From positions 1 to 64,000 of the forward strand of contig NZ_MPZN01000016.1 in assembly GCF_002936985.1 (NCBI RefSeq): a stretch of DNA of 64,000 nucleotides, in the 5' to 3' direction. Positions 14,964-24,592 of the stretch are shown piece by piece (the stretch's first letter is position 1; every line of letters starts with the position of its first letter). The position numbers were made by a program, and so were the translations under genes. The notes beneath the pieces are model-generated. The model saw only the letters and a list, made by a program, of their open reading frames with translations, ran no database searches and was not told where the DNA came from. The stretch is from Microterricola pindariensis (GTDB lineage: Bacteria > Actinomycetota > Actinomycetes > Actinomycetales > Microbacteriaceae).

Positions 14964-16007
14964 GTGGGCGTCGTACGCAAGTGGATCTTTCCGATCATCA
15001 GGATTGTGCTGTTGGCCGCCGTGGCCGCGGCGCTCGTGAAGGTCGCCTTCTTCCCGGACAACGCGGACACCTCCAACCCGGCCCAGCCGAGCGGGCAGAT
15101 CACGCAGCCAGAGGTTGCCGTCGTGGTCGGCAGCATCACGAACGAGGTCACGCTGAAGGGCAACGTCGCCGCAGACCCGGCCGTCGCGGTCAAGGCGACC
15201 GGGGCCGGCACCGTCGACGAGGTGTTCGTCGGGGCCGGCCAGTGGGTCGACGCCGGCACCAAGCTCTACGACATCAAGGTCGTCACCGTGCCGGAGCCGG
15301 TCGAGGGCGTCGGCCCCGACGGCCTCCCGACGATCACCCAGGGCAAGCCGGTCACCAGCTTCGCCAAGGTCTACGCGCCGATCAGCGGCACGCTGACGGC
15401 CCTCAGCGTGCTCGCCGGCCAGCAGGTGGCCGTCGGCGACACGACCGGACAGGTCGCCCCGCCGAGCTTCTCGGTGACCGGCGCGCTCAGCCCCGAGCAG
15501 CAGTACCGCCTGGTCAGCCAGCCGACCGAGGCGATGATCGCGATCACCGGCGGGCCCGCGCCGTTCCAGTGCACCGGCCTGACCATCTCCACCCCGCTGC
15601 AGGGCGAGAGCGCCACACCCGGGGAGGGGAGCGGCGCCGGCGCGACCGGCGGCTCCGGAACGACGGTGCGCTGCGCCATCCCGGCGGAGGTGACCGTGTT
15701 CGCCGGCCTCGCCGCCGACATCACCATCGCGGCCGGAAGCGCCGAGAACGTGCTCACCGTGCCCACGACCGCCGTCAAGGGCGCCGCGGAGAACGGCGTC
15801 GTCTGGGCGGTGCTCCCCGACGGCAGCACCGAGGAGCGCCCCGTCGTCCTCGGCCTGAACAACGGTGCCCTCGTCGAGATCACCTCCGGCGTCGCCGAGG
15901 GCGACATGGTGCTCGAGTTCGTGCCGGGCGCCCCCGCACAGACCGACGACGGCTGCATGCCGATGCCGGGCGGCGGCATGCAGTGCATGGAAGCGGTCGA
16001 GGGCTGA
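14964..16007 (+). CDS. MacA/HlyD-like efflux adaptor subunit with Cys/Met-rich tail
   Basis: Membrane-anchored adaptor of a MacAB-type ABC exporter, 347 aa. One N-terminal helix (about 8-29) leads to an extracellular part with a biotinyl-lipoyl-like barrel (GAGTVDEVFVGAGQWVDAGTKLYDI ... ISGTLTALSVLAGQQVAVGD) and a beta-barrel domain. The cysteines in PFQCTG and TVRCAI could form a disulfide. The tail DDGCMPMPGGGMQCMEAVEG has two Cys and four Met, suggestive of a metal site. GTG 14964 is preferred for the nearby AGGGGG; an earlier in-frame TTG exists at 14931. TGATG overlap links it to the ATPase gene. Confidence 0.8.
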   Translation: MGVVRKWIFPIIRIVLLAAVAAALVKVAFFPDNADTSNPAQPSGQITQPEVAVVVGSITNEVTLKGNVAADPAVAVKATGAGTVDEVFVGAGQWVDAGTKLYDIKVVTVPEPVEGVGPDGLPTITQGKPVTSFAKVYAPISGTLTALSVLAGQQVAVGDTTGQVAPPSFSVTGALSPEQQYRLVSQPTEAMIAITGGPAPFQCTGLTISTPLQGESATPGEGSGAGATGGSGTTVRCAIPAEVTVFAGLAADITIAAGSAENVLTVPTTAVKGAAENGVVWAVLPDGSTEERPVVLGLNNGALVEITSGVAEGDMVLEFVPGAPAQTDDGCMPMPGGGMQCMEAVEG

Positions 16008-16804
16008 TGTCGCTCCTCAACCTGCACTCCGTCACGAAGACGGTTCCCCTGCCGGACGCGCCGCCGCTGACGATCCTGCACGGCGTCGACCTGGAGATCT
16101 CCTCCGGCGACCGGCTCTCCATCGTCGGGCGCTCCGGCTCCGGCAAGTCCACCCTGCTCAACCTGATGGGGCTGCTCGACAGCCCTACGACGGGCAGCAT
16201 CACCTTCGACGGCCGCCCGGCCGAGAAGTTCTCCTCCGCCGAGCGCGACAGGGTGCGCGGCCGGGAGATCGGCTTCATCTTCCAACAGTTCAACCTGTTG
16301 CCGGGCCGCACGGCCAGAGAGAACGTGATGACCCCCCTGCTCTACGCCACCGGCAAGCAGTTCTGGAACCGCTCCAAGCTGGCCGCGGAGATGCTCGAGC
16401 GGGTCGGCCTCGGCCACCGCATCGACGCGATGCCGACGATGCTCTCCGGCGGAGAGCAGCAGCGGGTCGCCATCGCCCGCTCGCTGGTGCGCGGGCCGCG
16501 CGTCATCCTCGCCGACGAGCCCACCGGCGCGCTCGACGTGGAGACCGGTGCCAGCGTGATGGCGCTGCTCGACGAGGTGGCGCTCTCGACGGGCGCCGCG
16601 CTCGTCACGATCACCCACGACCCGGCCATTGCCGACCTGGCGAGCCGGCACCTGCTGCTCGACCACGGCCGACTGAGCACGGTGCGGGATGACGGCCGGC
16701 CGAGCGAACTCGTCGCCGTCAGCCGGCGGCTGCCACACGCCGCCGGCGTGCACGCGGTGCCCGCGGCATCCGGAGCCGTGCCGGACGAGGAGCTCAGCGC
16801 ATGA
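16007..16804 (+). CDS. ABC transporter ATP-binding protein (MacB/LolD-type)
   Basis: Nucleotide-binding subunit of the same exporter, 265 aa. Walker A is G41-R-S-G-S-G-K-S-T49, the Q-loop is in FIFQQFNLLPGRT, the ABC signature is [14 protein letters not shown], Walker B is VILADEPTGALD, and the switch His is in TITHDP. The sequence groups with the MacB/LolD/FtsE class that works with FtsX-like permeases. About 35 extra residues follow the NBD, ending in an Ala/Pro-rich tail. It overlaps the adaptor stop by 1 bp and the permease start by 4 bp. Confidence 0.93.
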   Translation: MSLLNLHSVTKTVPLPDAPPLTILHGVDLEISSGDRLSIVGRSGSGKSTLLNLMGLLDSPTTGSITFDGRPAEKFSSAERDRVRGREIGFIFQQFNLLPGRTARENVMTPLLYATGKQFWNRSKLAAEMLERVGLGHRIDAMPTMLSGGEQQRVAIARSLVRGPRVILADEPTGALDVETGASVMALLDEVALSTGAALVTITHDPAIADLASRHLLLDHGRLSTVRDDGRPSELVAVSRRLPHAAGVHAVPAASGAVPDEELSA

Positions 16805-18018
16805 GCCGGTTCTTCACCGGGGTGGTCGGCGCCCTCGCCGAGGCCTGGCAGGAGCTGCGCATCCACCGCACCCGCGTGCTGCTCTCGCTGATCGGCGTGG
16901 CCGTCGCCGTCTGCGCGCTGACCACCGTCGTCGGGGTCGCCGGCATCGCCGAGCAGGCGATGACCGAGAGCAACGAGCGCTGGGGCGGCCGGCCGGCCAC
17001 CCTCAAGGTGACGGCGTCGAAGGCGGACGGCACCGCCCCGGACCCGGAGGCGATGACCGCGCTCTGGACCGAGACCCTCGAGCGCTACGGCATCGACTAT
17101 GCGGGGCGCATCGCCTACGGGGCGGCGTTCGTGCAATTCGCCGACGGCGCCGTGAACGTCTCTGTGCAGGCCGTCGACCCCGCCTACGCCCAGATGCACC
17201 GGCTGCAAGTTGACCATGGTGCGTGGTTCGCCGCGGACGACGCCCTGCGCCTGGCGCCGGCCATCGTCGTCAACGAGGCGTTCTGGCAGCGCATCGGCTC
17301 GCCGGATCTCGGCAGCCATCCGACGGTGCAACTGCTCGGCAACGCGCCGGCGACCGCCGTGATCGTCGGCGTGCACCGCTCGCAGAGCTGGGAGATGGAG
17401 CCGACCATGTACATGCTCACCGAGGCATATTCCGCGGTGTCGAGTGACGGGCCGGCTATCGGGCTGACCGAGTACGAGATGTGGATCCCGGCTGACCTGA
17501 CGGAGCAGATCCAGGCCGGCCTGACGCGCGACCTGCAGGCGGGGCTCGGCGAGAGCTACGTCGTCAACATCTACCGCAGCGATCCCGGCGCCTACGACGA
17601 CGACCCGCTGCTCTCGCTCAAGCTGACCGTCGGCGGCATCGCCGGCCTGGTGCTGCTGCTCGGCGCCCTCGGCCTCGTCAACATCGCCATGGTCACGGTG
17701 AAGCAGCGCATCCGCGAGATCGGCATCCGGCGCAGCTTCGGCGCGACGGCCGGCCGGGTGTTCTTCGCGGTGATGCTGGAGAGCGTCGTGGCCACCGTCG
17801 CCGCCGGTGTCGTCGGGGTGATGGTCGCCATCTTCATCGTCAAGTCGCCGATGGTCGAAGACCTGATCGGGCAGGGCATGATCACCGACTTCCCGCCGTT
17901 CCCGATCGAGGCGGCCCTGCTCGGCCTCGGCGCGGCCACGGTCGTCGGCGCGTTGGCCGGGCTGATGCCCGCGCTGGTCGCCGTGCGGGTGCGGGTGATC
18001 GACGCCATCCGCTACTGA
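16801..18018 (+). CDS. FtsX/MacB-like ABC transporter permease
   Basis: Membrane subunit, 405 aa, with the MacB topology: one N-terminal helix (about 25-47) after a cytosolic lead RIHRTRVLLSLIG, a large extracellular MacB periplasmic-core-like domain (about 50-270), then three C-terminal helices (about 280-302, 322-347, 365-388). The coupling segment TVKQRIREIGIRRSFGATAGRVFF is characteristic of FtsX-type permeases. With the adaptor and ATPase it forms a complete three-gene exporter; the cargo (peptide, lipid or drug) cannot be told from sequence. Confidence 0.9.
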   Translation: MSRFFTGVVGALAEAWQELRIHRTRVLLSLIGVAVAVCALTTVVGVAGIAEQAMTESNERWGGRPATLKVTASKADGTAPDPEAMTALWTETLERYGIDYAGRIAYGAAFVQFADGAVNVSVQAVDPAYAQMHRLQVDHGAWFAADDALRLAPAIVVNEAFWQRIGSPDLGSHPTVQLLGNAPATAVIVGVHRSQSWEMEPTMYMLTEAYSAVSSDGPAIGLTEYEMWIPADLTEQIQAGLTRDLQAGLGESYVVNIYRSDPGAYDDDPLLSLKLTVGGIAGLVLLLGALGLVNIAMVTVKQRIREIGIRRSFGATAGRVFFAVMLESVVATVAAGVVGVMVAIFIVKSPMVEDLIGQGMITDFPPFPIEAALLGLGAATVVGALAGLMPALVAVRVRVIDAIRY

Positions 18019-18076
18019 GCGGCCCGGAACCGCGCGGGCCCAGCGGGCGCGGGGCCGGCCCGCGTGGGCGGGGCCG

Positions 18077-18082
18077 TAAACT
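18077..18082 (+). promoter_or_regulatory. Candidate -10 element TAAACT for the rhomboid/DUF2156 gene
   Basis: TAAACT lies 51 bp upstream of the start codon, giving a short leader that includes a GGGAGAG ribosome binding site at about 18124-18130. A G+C-rich dyad (CGCGGGCC / GGCCCGCG, around 18035-18066) just upstream may terminate the preceding exporter operon. Confidence 0.4.
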
Positions 18083-18133
18083 GGGCAGGCGCCAACGGCA
18101 CTCGGCGGGGGTCGCACAACCGGACGGGAGAGC

Positions 18134-20266
18134 GTGCCAGTGAGCCAGACGGATGTCGCAGGTCTCCGGGCGGGCGGGGACGGGCGGCGTGCCGTCCCGG
18201 CCGCCGTCGTGCGCACAGTCGCGGAGCTGCCGCGCCGCTCGGGCCTCACGCTGGCCGCGCTCGTCCTCCTGCTCGGCGTGGGGGCGGCGACGGGCGCGCT
18301 CTGGATGCCCGCCTCCCAGCAGAGCTGGTACCCGTCGGTTGGCTACGGGCTGCCGGCCTTCGAGGCTGGCGCGTGGTGGACGCCGCTCACCGGCACCTTC
18401 CTGGGGGCAGAACCGAGCCACTACCTGCCGATCCTGATCCTCGTGGCCGGGGGCCTCGGCTGGGCGGAGCGGGCGCTCGGCGCCTGGCGGGCGGCGGCCG
18501 TGTTCGCGGCCGGCCAGCTCTTCGCGATCCTCGGCGCCGCGGCGCTGCTCGCCGTGCTCCGGCCCAGCGGCTGGAGCTGGGCGGTCGAGCTGGCCGCTCA
18601 GTACGATGTCGGCCCGTCCGGCGGAGCGTTCGCGTGCGCCGCAGCCGCCACCGTCACGCTGCGGTCGCCGTGGCGGTTGCGCGCCAGGCTTGCCCTCGGG
18701 GCCTGGGTCGGCGTCGCCGCCCTCTTCCTGGGCACGCTGCCAGACCTGGAACACCTGCTCGGCGCCGGGCTCGCACTCGCCGTCATGCCCCTGCTGCCGC
18801 GCTACCGGATGCCGCTCAGCAGGCCGAGCGAGCGGGAGTGGCGACTCGTCGCATTCTCCGGCCTCGTCGTCATCGGCGCGGTGCAGGTGATCGTGAACCT
18901 CGTGACCGTCGACGGCCCGCTCGGCTCCTCCACGGCATCCCTCGCCCTCTGGGGCGACGTCGCCCTCGACCTGCTGGTGATCGCGCTCATCGGGCACGGG
19001 GTGCGCCGCGGCGTGCGCCTGGCGTGGTGGGGCGCCGTGATCCTCGCGCTGCTCAACCAGGTGCAGCTCATCCTGCTCATCGTCCTCTTCGTGCTGGCCG
19101 GGGAGAGCGTTCCGGGCGCCGCGTTCGCCGCGGCCTCCTCCGTGCTGTGGCTGGCGCAGCTGCTCGTCCTGTTGGTGGCCAGGGGCGCGTTCCGGGTGCC
19201 GGTGCGGCGCCGGCTGCGCCACCCGGGCGGGGCGCTGCAGAGCGCGCCCGGGCACGCCGTCTCCCTGCTCCGCGGCGTCGGCGGCGGCACGCTCTCCTGG
19301 ATGTCGACGTGGCGCGGCAACGAGTACCTCTTCTCCCGGGCGCTGCCGGATGCCGCACCGGATGCCGTCGTCGCCTTCCAACGGCACGCGGGTGTCGCCA
19401 TCGCCCTCGGCGACCCCATCGCCCCCGCCGGGCGGGTCGGCGCGGTGCTGCGCGACTTCGCCGAGGCCTCGCAGGGCGCCGGCCTCACTCCGTGCGTCTT
19501 CTCCGCCTCTGCCGCGGTCCGGGACGCGGCGCCCGCGGACTGGCGCAGCCTGCAGGTGGCCGAGGACACCCTCATCGACCTGCCCGCCATGGAGTTGCGC
19601 GGCAAGCGCTGGCAGAACGTGCGGGCGGCGCTGAACCGCGCCGAGCGCGAGGGCATCGGCTTCCGGCTGGTGCGCCTCGCCGAGCAGCCCTGGGCGATCC
19701 TCGCCCAGGTACGGGCCATCTCCGAGCAGTGGGTCGGCGACAAGGGACTGCCGGAGATGAGGTTCACGCTCGGTGGCGTCGACGAGGCCCTCGACCCCGA
19801 GGTCTGGGTCGGCATCGCCGTCGACGCCGACGGCAGCGTGCACGGCGTCACCTCCTGGCTGCCCGTCTACGGCGCCGGCGGCGTCGTCGACGGGTGGACG
19901 CTTGACCTGATGCGGCGACGCGACGGCGGGTTCGGGCCGGTGATGGAATACCTGATCGCCTCGTCGGCCCTGGCGTTCAAGGAGCAGGGGGCGCGCTTCG
20001 TGTCCCTCTCCGGTGCGCCGCTGGTGAACAGCTCCGAGACGGAGATCGGTCCGATCGAGCGGGTGCTCGGCATGATGGCGACACTGCTCGAGCCGCTGTA
20101 CGGCTTCCGCTCGCTGCACCAGTTCAAGGCCAAGTTCAACCCGCGGCCGGAACCGCTGTACCTGCTCTACCGCGACGAGGCCGACCTGCCCCGCATCGGA
20201 ATCGCGCTGACCAGGGCCTACCTGCCCGACGCCTCGCTGCGGGACCTGGTGCGCGCCGCCTCCTGA
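18134..20266 (+). CDS. Rhomboid-like membrane domain fused to a DUF2156 (MprF synthase-type) domain
   Basis: A 710-aa fusion. Residues ~37-220 look like a rhomboid intramembrane protease: AFEAGAWWTPLTGTFLGAEPSHYLP resembles the rhomboid L1 region, GPSGGAFA holds a GxSG-type S162, and DLEHLLGAGLA gives H207 in an HxxG context, the expected Ser/His dyad. Further helices run to about residue 355. Residues ~395-700 are a DUF2156 domain as in the catalytic half of MprF/LysX-type lysylphosphatidylglycerol synthases (KRWQNVRAALNRAEREG, KFNPRPEPLYLLYR). GTG 18134 or 18140 is the start; GGGAGAG lies upstream. Whether both activities are real is inference. Confidence 0.8.
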   Translation: MPVSQTDVAGLRAGGDGRRAVPAAVVRTVAELPRRSGLTLAALVLLLGVGAATGALWMPASQQSWYPSVGYGLPAFEAGAWWTPLTGTFLGAEPSHYLPILILVAGGLGWAERALGAWRAAAVFAAGQLFAILGAAALLAVLRPSGWSWAVELAAQYDVGPSGGAFACAAAATVTLRSPWRLRARLALGAWVGVAALFLGTLPDLEHLLGAGLALAVMPLLPRYRMPLSRPSEREWRLVAFSGLVVIGAVQVIVNLVTVDGPLGSSTASLALWGDVALDLLVIALIGHGVRRGVRLAWWGAVILALLNQVQLILLIVLFVLAGESVPGAAFAAASSVLWLAQLLVLLVARGAFRVPVRRRLRHPGGALQSAPGHAVSLLRGVGGGTLSWMSTWRGNEYLFSRALPDAAPDAVVAFQRHAGVAIALGDPIAPAGRVGAVLRDFAEASQGAGLTPCVFSASAAVRDAAPADWRSLQVAEDTLIDLPAMELRGKRWQNVRAALNRAEREGIGFRLVRLAEQPWAILAQVRAISEQWVGDKGLPEMRFTLGGVDEALDPEVWVGIAVDADGSVHGVTSWLPVYGAGGVVDGWTLDLMRRRDGGFGPVMEYLIASSALAFKEQGARFVSLSGAPLVNSSETEIGPIERVLGMMATLLEPLYGFRSLHQFKAKFNPRPEPLYLLYRDEADLPRIGIALTRAYLPDASLRDLVRAAS

Positions 20267-20461
20267 GCCGGCGCTCAGCCTCCTGCGCCACGGCGTCCGC
20301 TCCGCCTTCGTCAGGGGAGTGGTCCTCGCGTCCTGCCGGCGTTTCGCGGAGTGCGGCGGCCGCCGAAACGTCGGCGCGGGAGACATCCAGGGACGATAGT
20401 GAGCACTCATCACAGTTCCAACACTCGCCGCCGCCTGCGAGCGAATGTCGGCGGGCACAAG
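20267..20461. other. Non-coding gap before ftsK
   Basis: About 195 bp with no credible gene. It contains a loose inverted pair GGCGTTTCGCGG...CCGCCGAAACGTC around 20338-20373 that may terminate the rhomboid/DUF2156 transcript. Nothing else stands out. Confidence 0.4.
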
Positions 20462-20467
20462 TACCGT
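20462..20467 (+). promoter_or_regulatory. -10 element TACCGT, leaderless start of ftsK
   Basis: TACCGT, then GGAATCT (7 nt), then ATG 20475. The GGAA could be a weak RBS, so leaderless is likely but not certain. Confidence 0.45.
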
Positions 20468-20474
20468 GGAATCT

Positions 20475-23375
20475 ATGGCAACGAGCACTAAGCCGACCGG
20501 GCGCGGCGGCAACACTTCAGGGCGCGCCTCTGTGCCAAAAACGGCGGCGGCCAAGACGGGGGCGACCCCGACGAAGCGTGCACCGCGTCAAACCGCTGCC
20601 CAGAAGACGCTGAAGTTCGAGGCGGTGCAGGAGAAGCCGGCCCTCATCGTGCGCATGTGGATGGGCCTGGCCCACTTCACCGGCGGCGCCTTCCGCGCGC
20701 TCGGCCCCGAGAAGCTCGCCAAAGACGAGCGCCGCGACGGCCTGCCCTTCTTCCTCGTGCTGCTGGCCATCGCCGGGGCCGTCGTGGAGTGGTTCCTGAT
20801 CAACGAGCAGTTCGCACGGAACCTCGACGCCTGGAGCTTCGGTGGCCTGCTCGGCCGGGTGGCGTTCGCCCTGCCCGTGATCATGCTGTTCTTCGCCGGC
20901 TGGCTGTTCCGGCACCCGGCCAGCGTGCATGACAACACCCGCATCGGCATCGGCCTCGGCATCCTGCTGGTCAGCGTCGCCGGCCTCTCGCACATCTTCG
21001 GCGGACAGCCGGCCCCGGCCGACGGCATGCCCGTTCTCGCCCGCGCCGGCGGCATCCTCGGCTGGATGATCGCCGCACCGCTGGTGCTCCTGATCACGCC
21101 CATCGGCGCGAGCATCGTCGTCTCGCTGCTTCTGCTGCTCTCCCTGTTCATCATCACCAAGACGCCGCCGAACAGGCTGCCGCAGCGCCTGCGCGAGCTC
21201 TACGCCTGGCTGTTCGGCGAGCAGCTGCAGGAGCCGGAGGAGCGCGCGGCCGCCAAAGCCGACAAACGCGCCAGCAAGCAGGTGGAGCTCGCCGGCATCG
21301 ACGATCTCGATGACGACGAGGAGCCGGCCGGCAACGGGGCCCTGCCCTGGTGGCGCCGCAACAACTCGCAGCGCGAGGAGGACCCGGACTTCGGCGGCGC
21401 CATCGTCGACGACCTCACCGCGGTGTTCGGCGAGCAGCCGGGCGAGGGCGGCTTCGAGAGCGCGTTGGAGAGCGCGCCGAGCGCGGCACCCCCCGTCTCG
21501 CCCCCCACCGTGCCGACCGTTCCCGCCGCGCAGGGCTACAACACCGAGGTGCTCGGCGACCTCGACAAGGCAGAGGCCGCCCTGCAGCGCTACACCGGCG
21601 AGGTGGGCCTGCAGCGCGGGTCCACCGGTCTGCAGGCCGACGGCGCCGACGATGCGAGCGACGACCTCGCCGCCACCGGCGTGCTGCCCGGCTTCGGCCT
21701 GGAGGGCGACGACTTCGACGAGGCAGCCATCGGCGAGGGCGCCCCCGCCCGGCCCACGGCGCCGTACAACCTGCCGTCCACCTCCACCCTGGTGGCCGGC
21801 GCCCCGGCCAAGACCCGCTCGGAGGCCAACGACGAGGTCGTGCGCTCGATCACCGACGTGCTCCAGCAGTTCTCCGTCGACGCGCGGGTGACCGGCTTCT
21901 CCCGCGGCCCGACAGTCACCCAGTACGAGGTCGAGCTCGGCCCGGGCGTCAAGGTCGAGCGCGTCACCGCGCTCTCCAAAAACCTCTCCTACGCCGTCGC
22001 CTCCAACGAGGTGCGCATCCTCTCGCCCATCCCGGGCAAGAGCGCCATCGGCATCGAGATCCCCAACTCTGACCGCGAGATCGTCACCCTCGGCGACGTG
22101 CTGCGCTCCGGCGCCTCCACCAACAGCACCCACCCGATGACGATCGGCGTCGGCAAGGACGTCGGCGGCGGCTACGTCGTCGCGAACCTCGCCAAGATGC
22201 CCCACCTGCTCGTGGCCGGCTCCACGGGCTCCGGCAAGTCCAGCTTCGTGAACTCGATGATCACCTCGCTGCTGATGCGGGCCAAGCCGAGCGACGTGCG
22301 CATGGTGCTGATCGACCCCAAGCGCGTCGAGCTGGCGCCCTACGCCGGCGTCCCGCACCTCATCACGCCCATCATCACCAACCCGAAGAAGGCCGCGGAG
22401 GCCCTCTCCTGGGTGGTGAAGGAGATGGACATGCGCTATGACGACCTGGCCAGCTTCGGCTTCCGCCACATCGACGACTTCAACAAGGCCGTGGTCAACA
22501 ACGAGATCATCCTGCCGGCCGGCAGTGAGCGCCAGCTCAAGCCCTACCCGTACCTGCTGGTCGTCGTCGACGAGCTCGCCGACCTGATGATGGTCGCCCC
22601 GCGCGACGTCGAAGACTCGATCGTGCGCATCACCCAGCTCGCCCGGGCATCCGGAATCCACCTGGTGCTGGCCACCCAGCGCCCCTCCGTCGACGTCGTC
22701 ACCGGCCTGATCAAGGCCAACGTGCCCTCCCGCCTCGCCTTCGCCGTGACCAGCGTCACCGACTCCCGCGTCATCCTGGACCAGCCGGGCGCCGACAAGC
22801 TGATCGGCCAGGGCGACGCCCTGTTCCTGCCGATGGGCGCGTCCAAGGCGCTGCGCGTGCAGGGCGCCTGGGTGAGCGAGGCCGAGATCGAGCGCGTCGT
22901 CAAACACGTCACCCAGCAGGCCCGGCCCGAGTACCGGCAGGATGTCGCGGCCTCGGTCGAGCGCAAGGAGATCGACTCCGACATCGGCGACGACCTCGAG
23001 CTGCTGCTGGCCGCCGCCGAACTCGTCGTGTCGACCCAGTTCGGCTCCACCTCGATGCTGCAGCGCAAGCTCCGCGTCGGCTTCGCCAAGGCCGGCCGCC
23101 TGATGGACCTGTTGGAGAGCCGCGAGATCGTCGGCCCGTCCGAGGGCTCCAAGGCCCGCGACGTGCTGGTCACCGCCGAGCAGCTCGGCGGGGTGCTGGC
23201 GAAGCTCCGCGGCGAGGAGCCGCGCGAGCAGGCGGCGCCCGCCGCGCCGGCCCCGGCGCCCGCCCCGGAGCACGACCCCTACGGCGGCGATCCCGTGGCG
23301 AAGATGTCGGAGGGGTACCCTGAGGTCGAGGGTGACACCGACGAGGACGCCTGGAATCTGACCGGTAGGGACTAG
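20475..23375 (+). CDS. ftsK: FtsK/SpoIIIE family DNA translocase
   Basis: Septum-anchored hexameric DNA pump for chromosome segregation, 966 aa. A basic Thr/Lys-rich lead is followed by about five membrane helices (residues ~85-225), a long acidic Pro-rich linker (~255-440), and the motor. Walker A is [10 protein letters not shown] near residue 582, Walker B is [13 protein letters not shown] near 695. The C-terminal gamma winged helix that reads KOPS is present ([29 protein letters not shown]...[13 protein letters not shown], ~855-900). ATG 20475 is preferred over an in-frame codon at 20445 because of the -10 spacing. pgsA follows after 6 bp. Confidence 0.96.
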   Translation: MATSTKPTGRGGNTSGRASVPKTAAAKTGATPTKRAPRQTAAQKTLKFEAVQEKPALIVRMWMGLAHFTGGAFRALGPEKLAKDERRDGLPFFLVLLAIAGAVVEWFLINEQFARNLDAWSFGGLLGRVAFALPVIMLFFAGWLFRHPASVHDNTRIGIGLGILLVSVAGLSHIFGGQPAPADGMPVLARAGGILGWMIAAPLVLLITPIGASIVVSLLLLLSLFIITKTPPNRLPQRLRELYAWLFGEQLQEPEERAAAKADKRASKQVELAGIDDLDDDEEPAGNGALPWWRRNNSQREEDPDFGGAIVDDLTAVFGEQPGEGGFESALESAPSAAPPVSPPTVPTVPAAQGYNTEVLGDLDKAEAALQRYTGEVGLQRGSTGLQADGADDASDDLAATGVLPGFGLEGDDFDEAAIGEGAPARPTAPYNLPSTSTLVAGAPAKTRSEANDEVVRSITDVLQQFSVDARVTGFSRGPTVTQYEVELGPGVKVERVTALSKNLSYAVASNEVRILSPIPGKSAIGIEIPNSDREIVTLGDVLRSGASTNSTHPMTIGVGKDVGGGYVVANLAKMPHLLVAGSTGSGKSSFVNSMITSLLMRAKPSDVRMVLIDPKRVELAPYAGVPHLITPIITNPKKAAEALSWVVKEMDMRYDDLASFGFRHIDDFNKAVVNNEIILPAGSERQLKPYPYLLVVVDELADLMMVAPRDVEDSIVRITQLARASGIHLVLATQRPSVDVVTGLIKANVPSRLAFAVTSVTDSRVILDQPGADKLIGQGDALFLPMGASKALRVQGAWVSEAEIERVVKHVTQQARPEYRQDVAASVERKEIDSDIGDDLELLLAAAELVVSTQFGSTSMLQRKLRVGFAKAGRLMDLLESREIVGPSEGSKARDVLVTAEQLGGVLAKLRGEEPREQAAPAAPAPAPAPEHDPYGGDPVAKMSEGYPEVEGDTDEDAWNLTGRD

Positions 23376-23381
23376 CCAGAC

Positions 23382-24002
23382 ATGACACCCAGCGACACGA
23401 CGTCCGGCGGCCCCGCGCAGCCGGCGCCCGCAGCGCGCCCCAGCAACTGGAACGCCCCCAATGTGATCACCGGGGTGCGCATCCTGCTGGCGCCGCTGTT
23501 CTTCTGGATGCTGCTGGCCGACAACGGCGCCGACGGCGCACTGCGCTGGTGGGCGGCCGTGCTGTTCATCGTCGCGATCGGCACCGACGGCATCGACGGG
23601 GCCATCGCGAGGCGCAAGAACCTCGTCACCGACCTCGGCAAGATCCTCGACCCGATCGCCGACAAGCTGCTCACCAGCGGCGCGCTGGTCTGCCTGTCGA
23701 TCCTGGGCGAACTCCCGTGGTGGGTGACGGCCATCATCGTCGTGCGCGAGGTGGGCATCACCGTGTGGCGCTTCGTCGAGCTCGGCCGCGGCAACGTGGT
23801 CCCGGCCTCCAAGGGCGGCAAGCTCAAGACGCTGGTGCAGTCCGTGGCGATCTCGCTCGCGCTGCTGCCGTTCTGGACGCTCTTCGGCGACTGGGTGTTC
23901 TGGGTGAACGGCATCGCCATGACGGCGGCCGTCCTGATCACCGTCTACACGGGCGTGCAGTACCTCCTCGACGCCGCGAAGCTCAAGAAGAGCGGCCTGT
24001 AG
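23382..24002 (+). CDS. pgsA: CDP-diacylglycerol-glycerol-3-phosphate 3-phosphatidyltransferase
   Basis: Makes phosphatidylglycerol phosphate, the committed step to phosphatidylglycerol and cardiolipin, at the inner face of the membrane. The 206-aa protein has the full CDP-alcohol phosphotransferase signature D72-G-x2-A-R77-x8-G86-x3-D90-x3-D94. A soluble Pro-rich lead of about 25 residues precedes the helices. It begins 6 bp after ftsK and ends 9 bp before the CinA-type gene, in the conserved ftsK-pgsA-cinA order. This phospholipid would be the substrate of the DUF2156 protein encoded upstream. Confidence 0.94.
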   Translation: MTPSDTTSGGPAQPAPAARPSNWNAPNVITGVRILLAPLFFWMLLADNGADGALRWWAAVLFIVAIGTDGIDGAIARRKNLVTDLGKILDPIADKLLTSGALVCLSILGELPWWVTAIIVVREVGITVWRFVELGRGNVVPASKGGKLKTLVQSVAISLALLPFWTLFGDWVFWVNGIAMTAAVLITVYTGVQYLLDAAKLKKSGL

Positions 24003-24011
24003 GGCGGCACC

Positions 24012-24551
24012 ATGCCGAACCCCGCCGAGCCCGAGCCGACGACTGCTGTGACGCCGGATGCCGCGGCCCACGTCATCGCCGAGCTCACCCGCCGCGGCGA
24101 GACCGTCGCCATCGCCGAGTCGCTCACCGGCGGCCTGCTCGCCGCGACACTCATCGCCGTGCCCGGCGCCTCCGCCGCGGTCAGCGGGGCCGTCGTCGCC
24201 TACAACACCGCCATCAAGCACAGCGTGCTCGGTGTCGACGCCGCCCTGCTCGCCGAGCGCGGCGCCGTCGATCCGGAGGTCGCCAGGCAGATGGCCGACG
24301 GCGTGCGCCGGGTGCTCGCCGTCGACGGCCGCGCCGCCGACTACGGGATCGCCACGACGGGCGTCGCCGGGCCCGACCCGCAAAACGGCCAACCGCCGGG
24401 CGTCGTCTACCTCGGCGTGGCCTCGGCTGCCGGCATCCGCTCGGTCGGCCTGCGCCTGTCGGGGGACCGCACCGCCGTCCGGGCCGCGTCGGTGAACGCC
24501 GCGCTGGAGGCGCTCCGCGAGGCGCTGGGCGGGCAGCGCCCACACGCGTGA
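24012..24551 (+). CDS. pncC: CinA C-terminal family protein (nicotinamide-nucleotide amidase, PncC type)
   Basis: A 179-aa stand-alone CinA C-terminal domain, predicted to deamidate nicotinamide mononucleotide to nicotinate mononucleotide in NAD salvage. Diagnostic segments are VAIAESLTGGLLAATL, SGAVVAYNTAIKHSVLGV, YGIATTGVAGPD and PPGVVYLGVA, all in canonical order. The N-terminal molybdopterin-binding domain of full-length CinA is absent, as is usual in actinobacteria. The gene closes the ftsK-pgsA-cinA transcription unit; clgR follows after its own promoter. Confidence 0.92.
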   Translation: MPNPAEPEPTTAVTPDAAAHVIAELTRRGETVAIAESLTGGLLAATLIAVPGASAAVSGAVVAYNTAIKHSVLGVDAALLAERGAVDPEVARQMADGVRRVLAVDGRAADYGIATTGVAGPDPQNGQPPGVVYLGVASAAGIRSVGLRLSGDRTAVRAASVNAALEALREALGGQRPHA

Positions 24552-24592
24552 GGGCACCGTGTGCATATTCCTGCTCCGCCGTGGAATAGAAG

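Noticed and set aside
17882-20554. An 890-codon minus-strand open frame
   Set aside because: Antisense to the rhomboid/DUF2156 gene, composition of a GC-bias shadow, no domain and no RBS.
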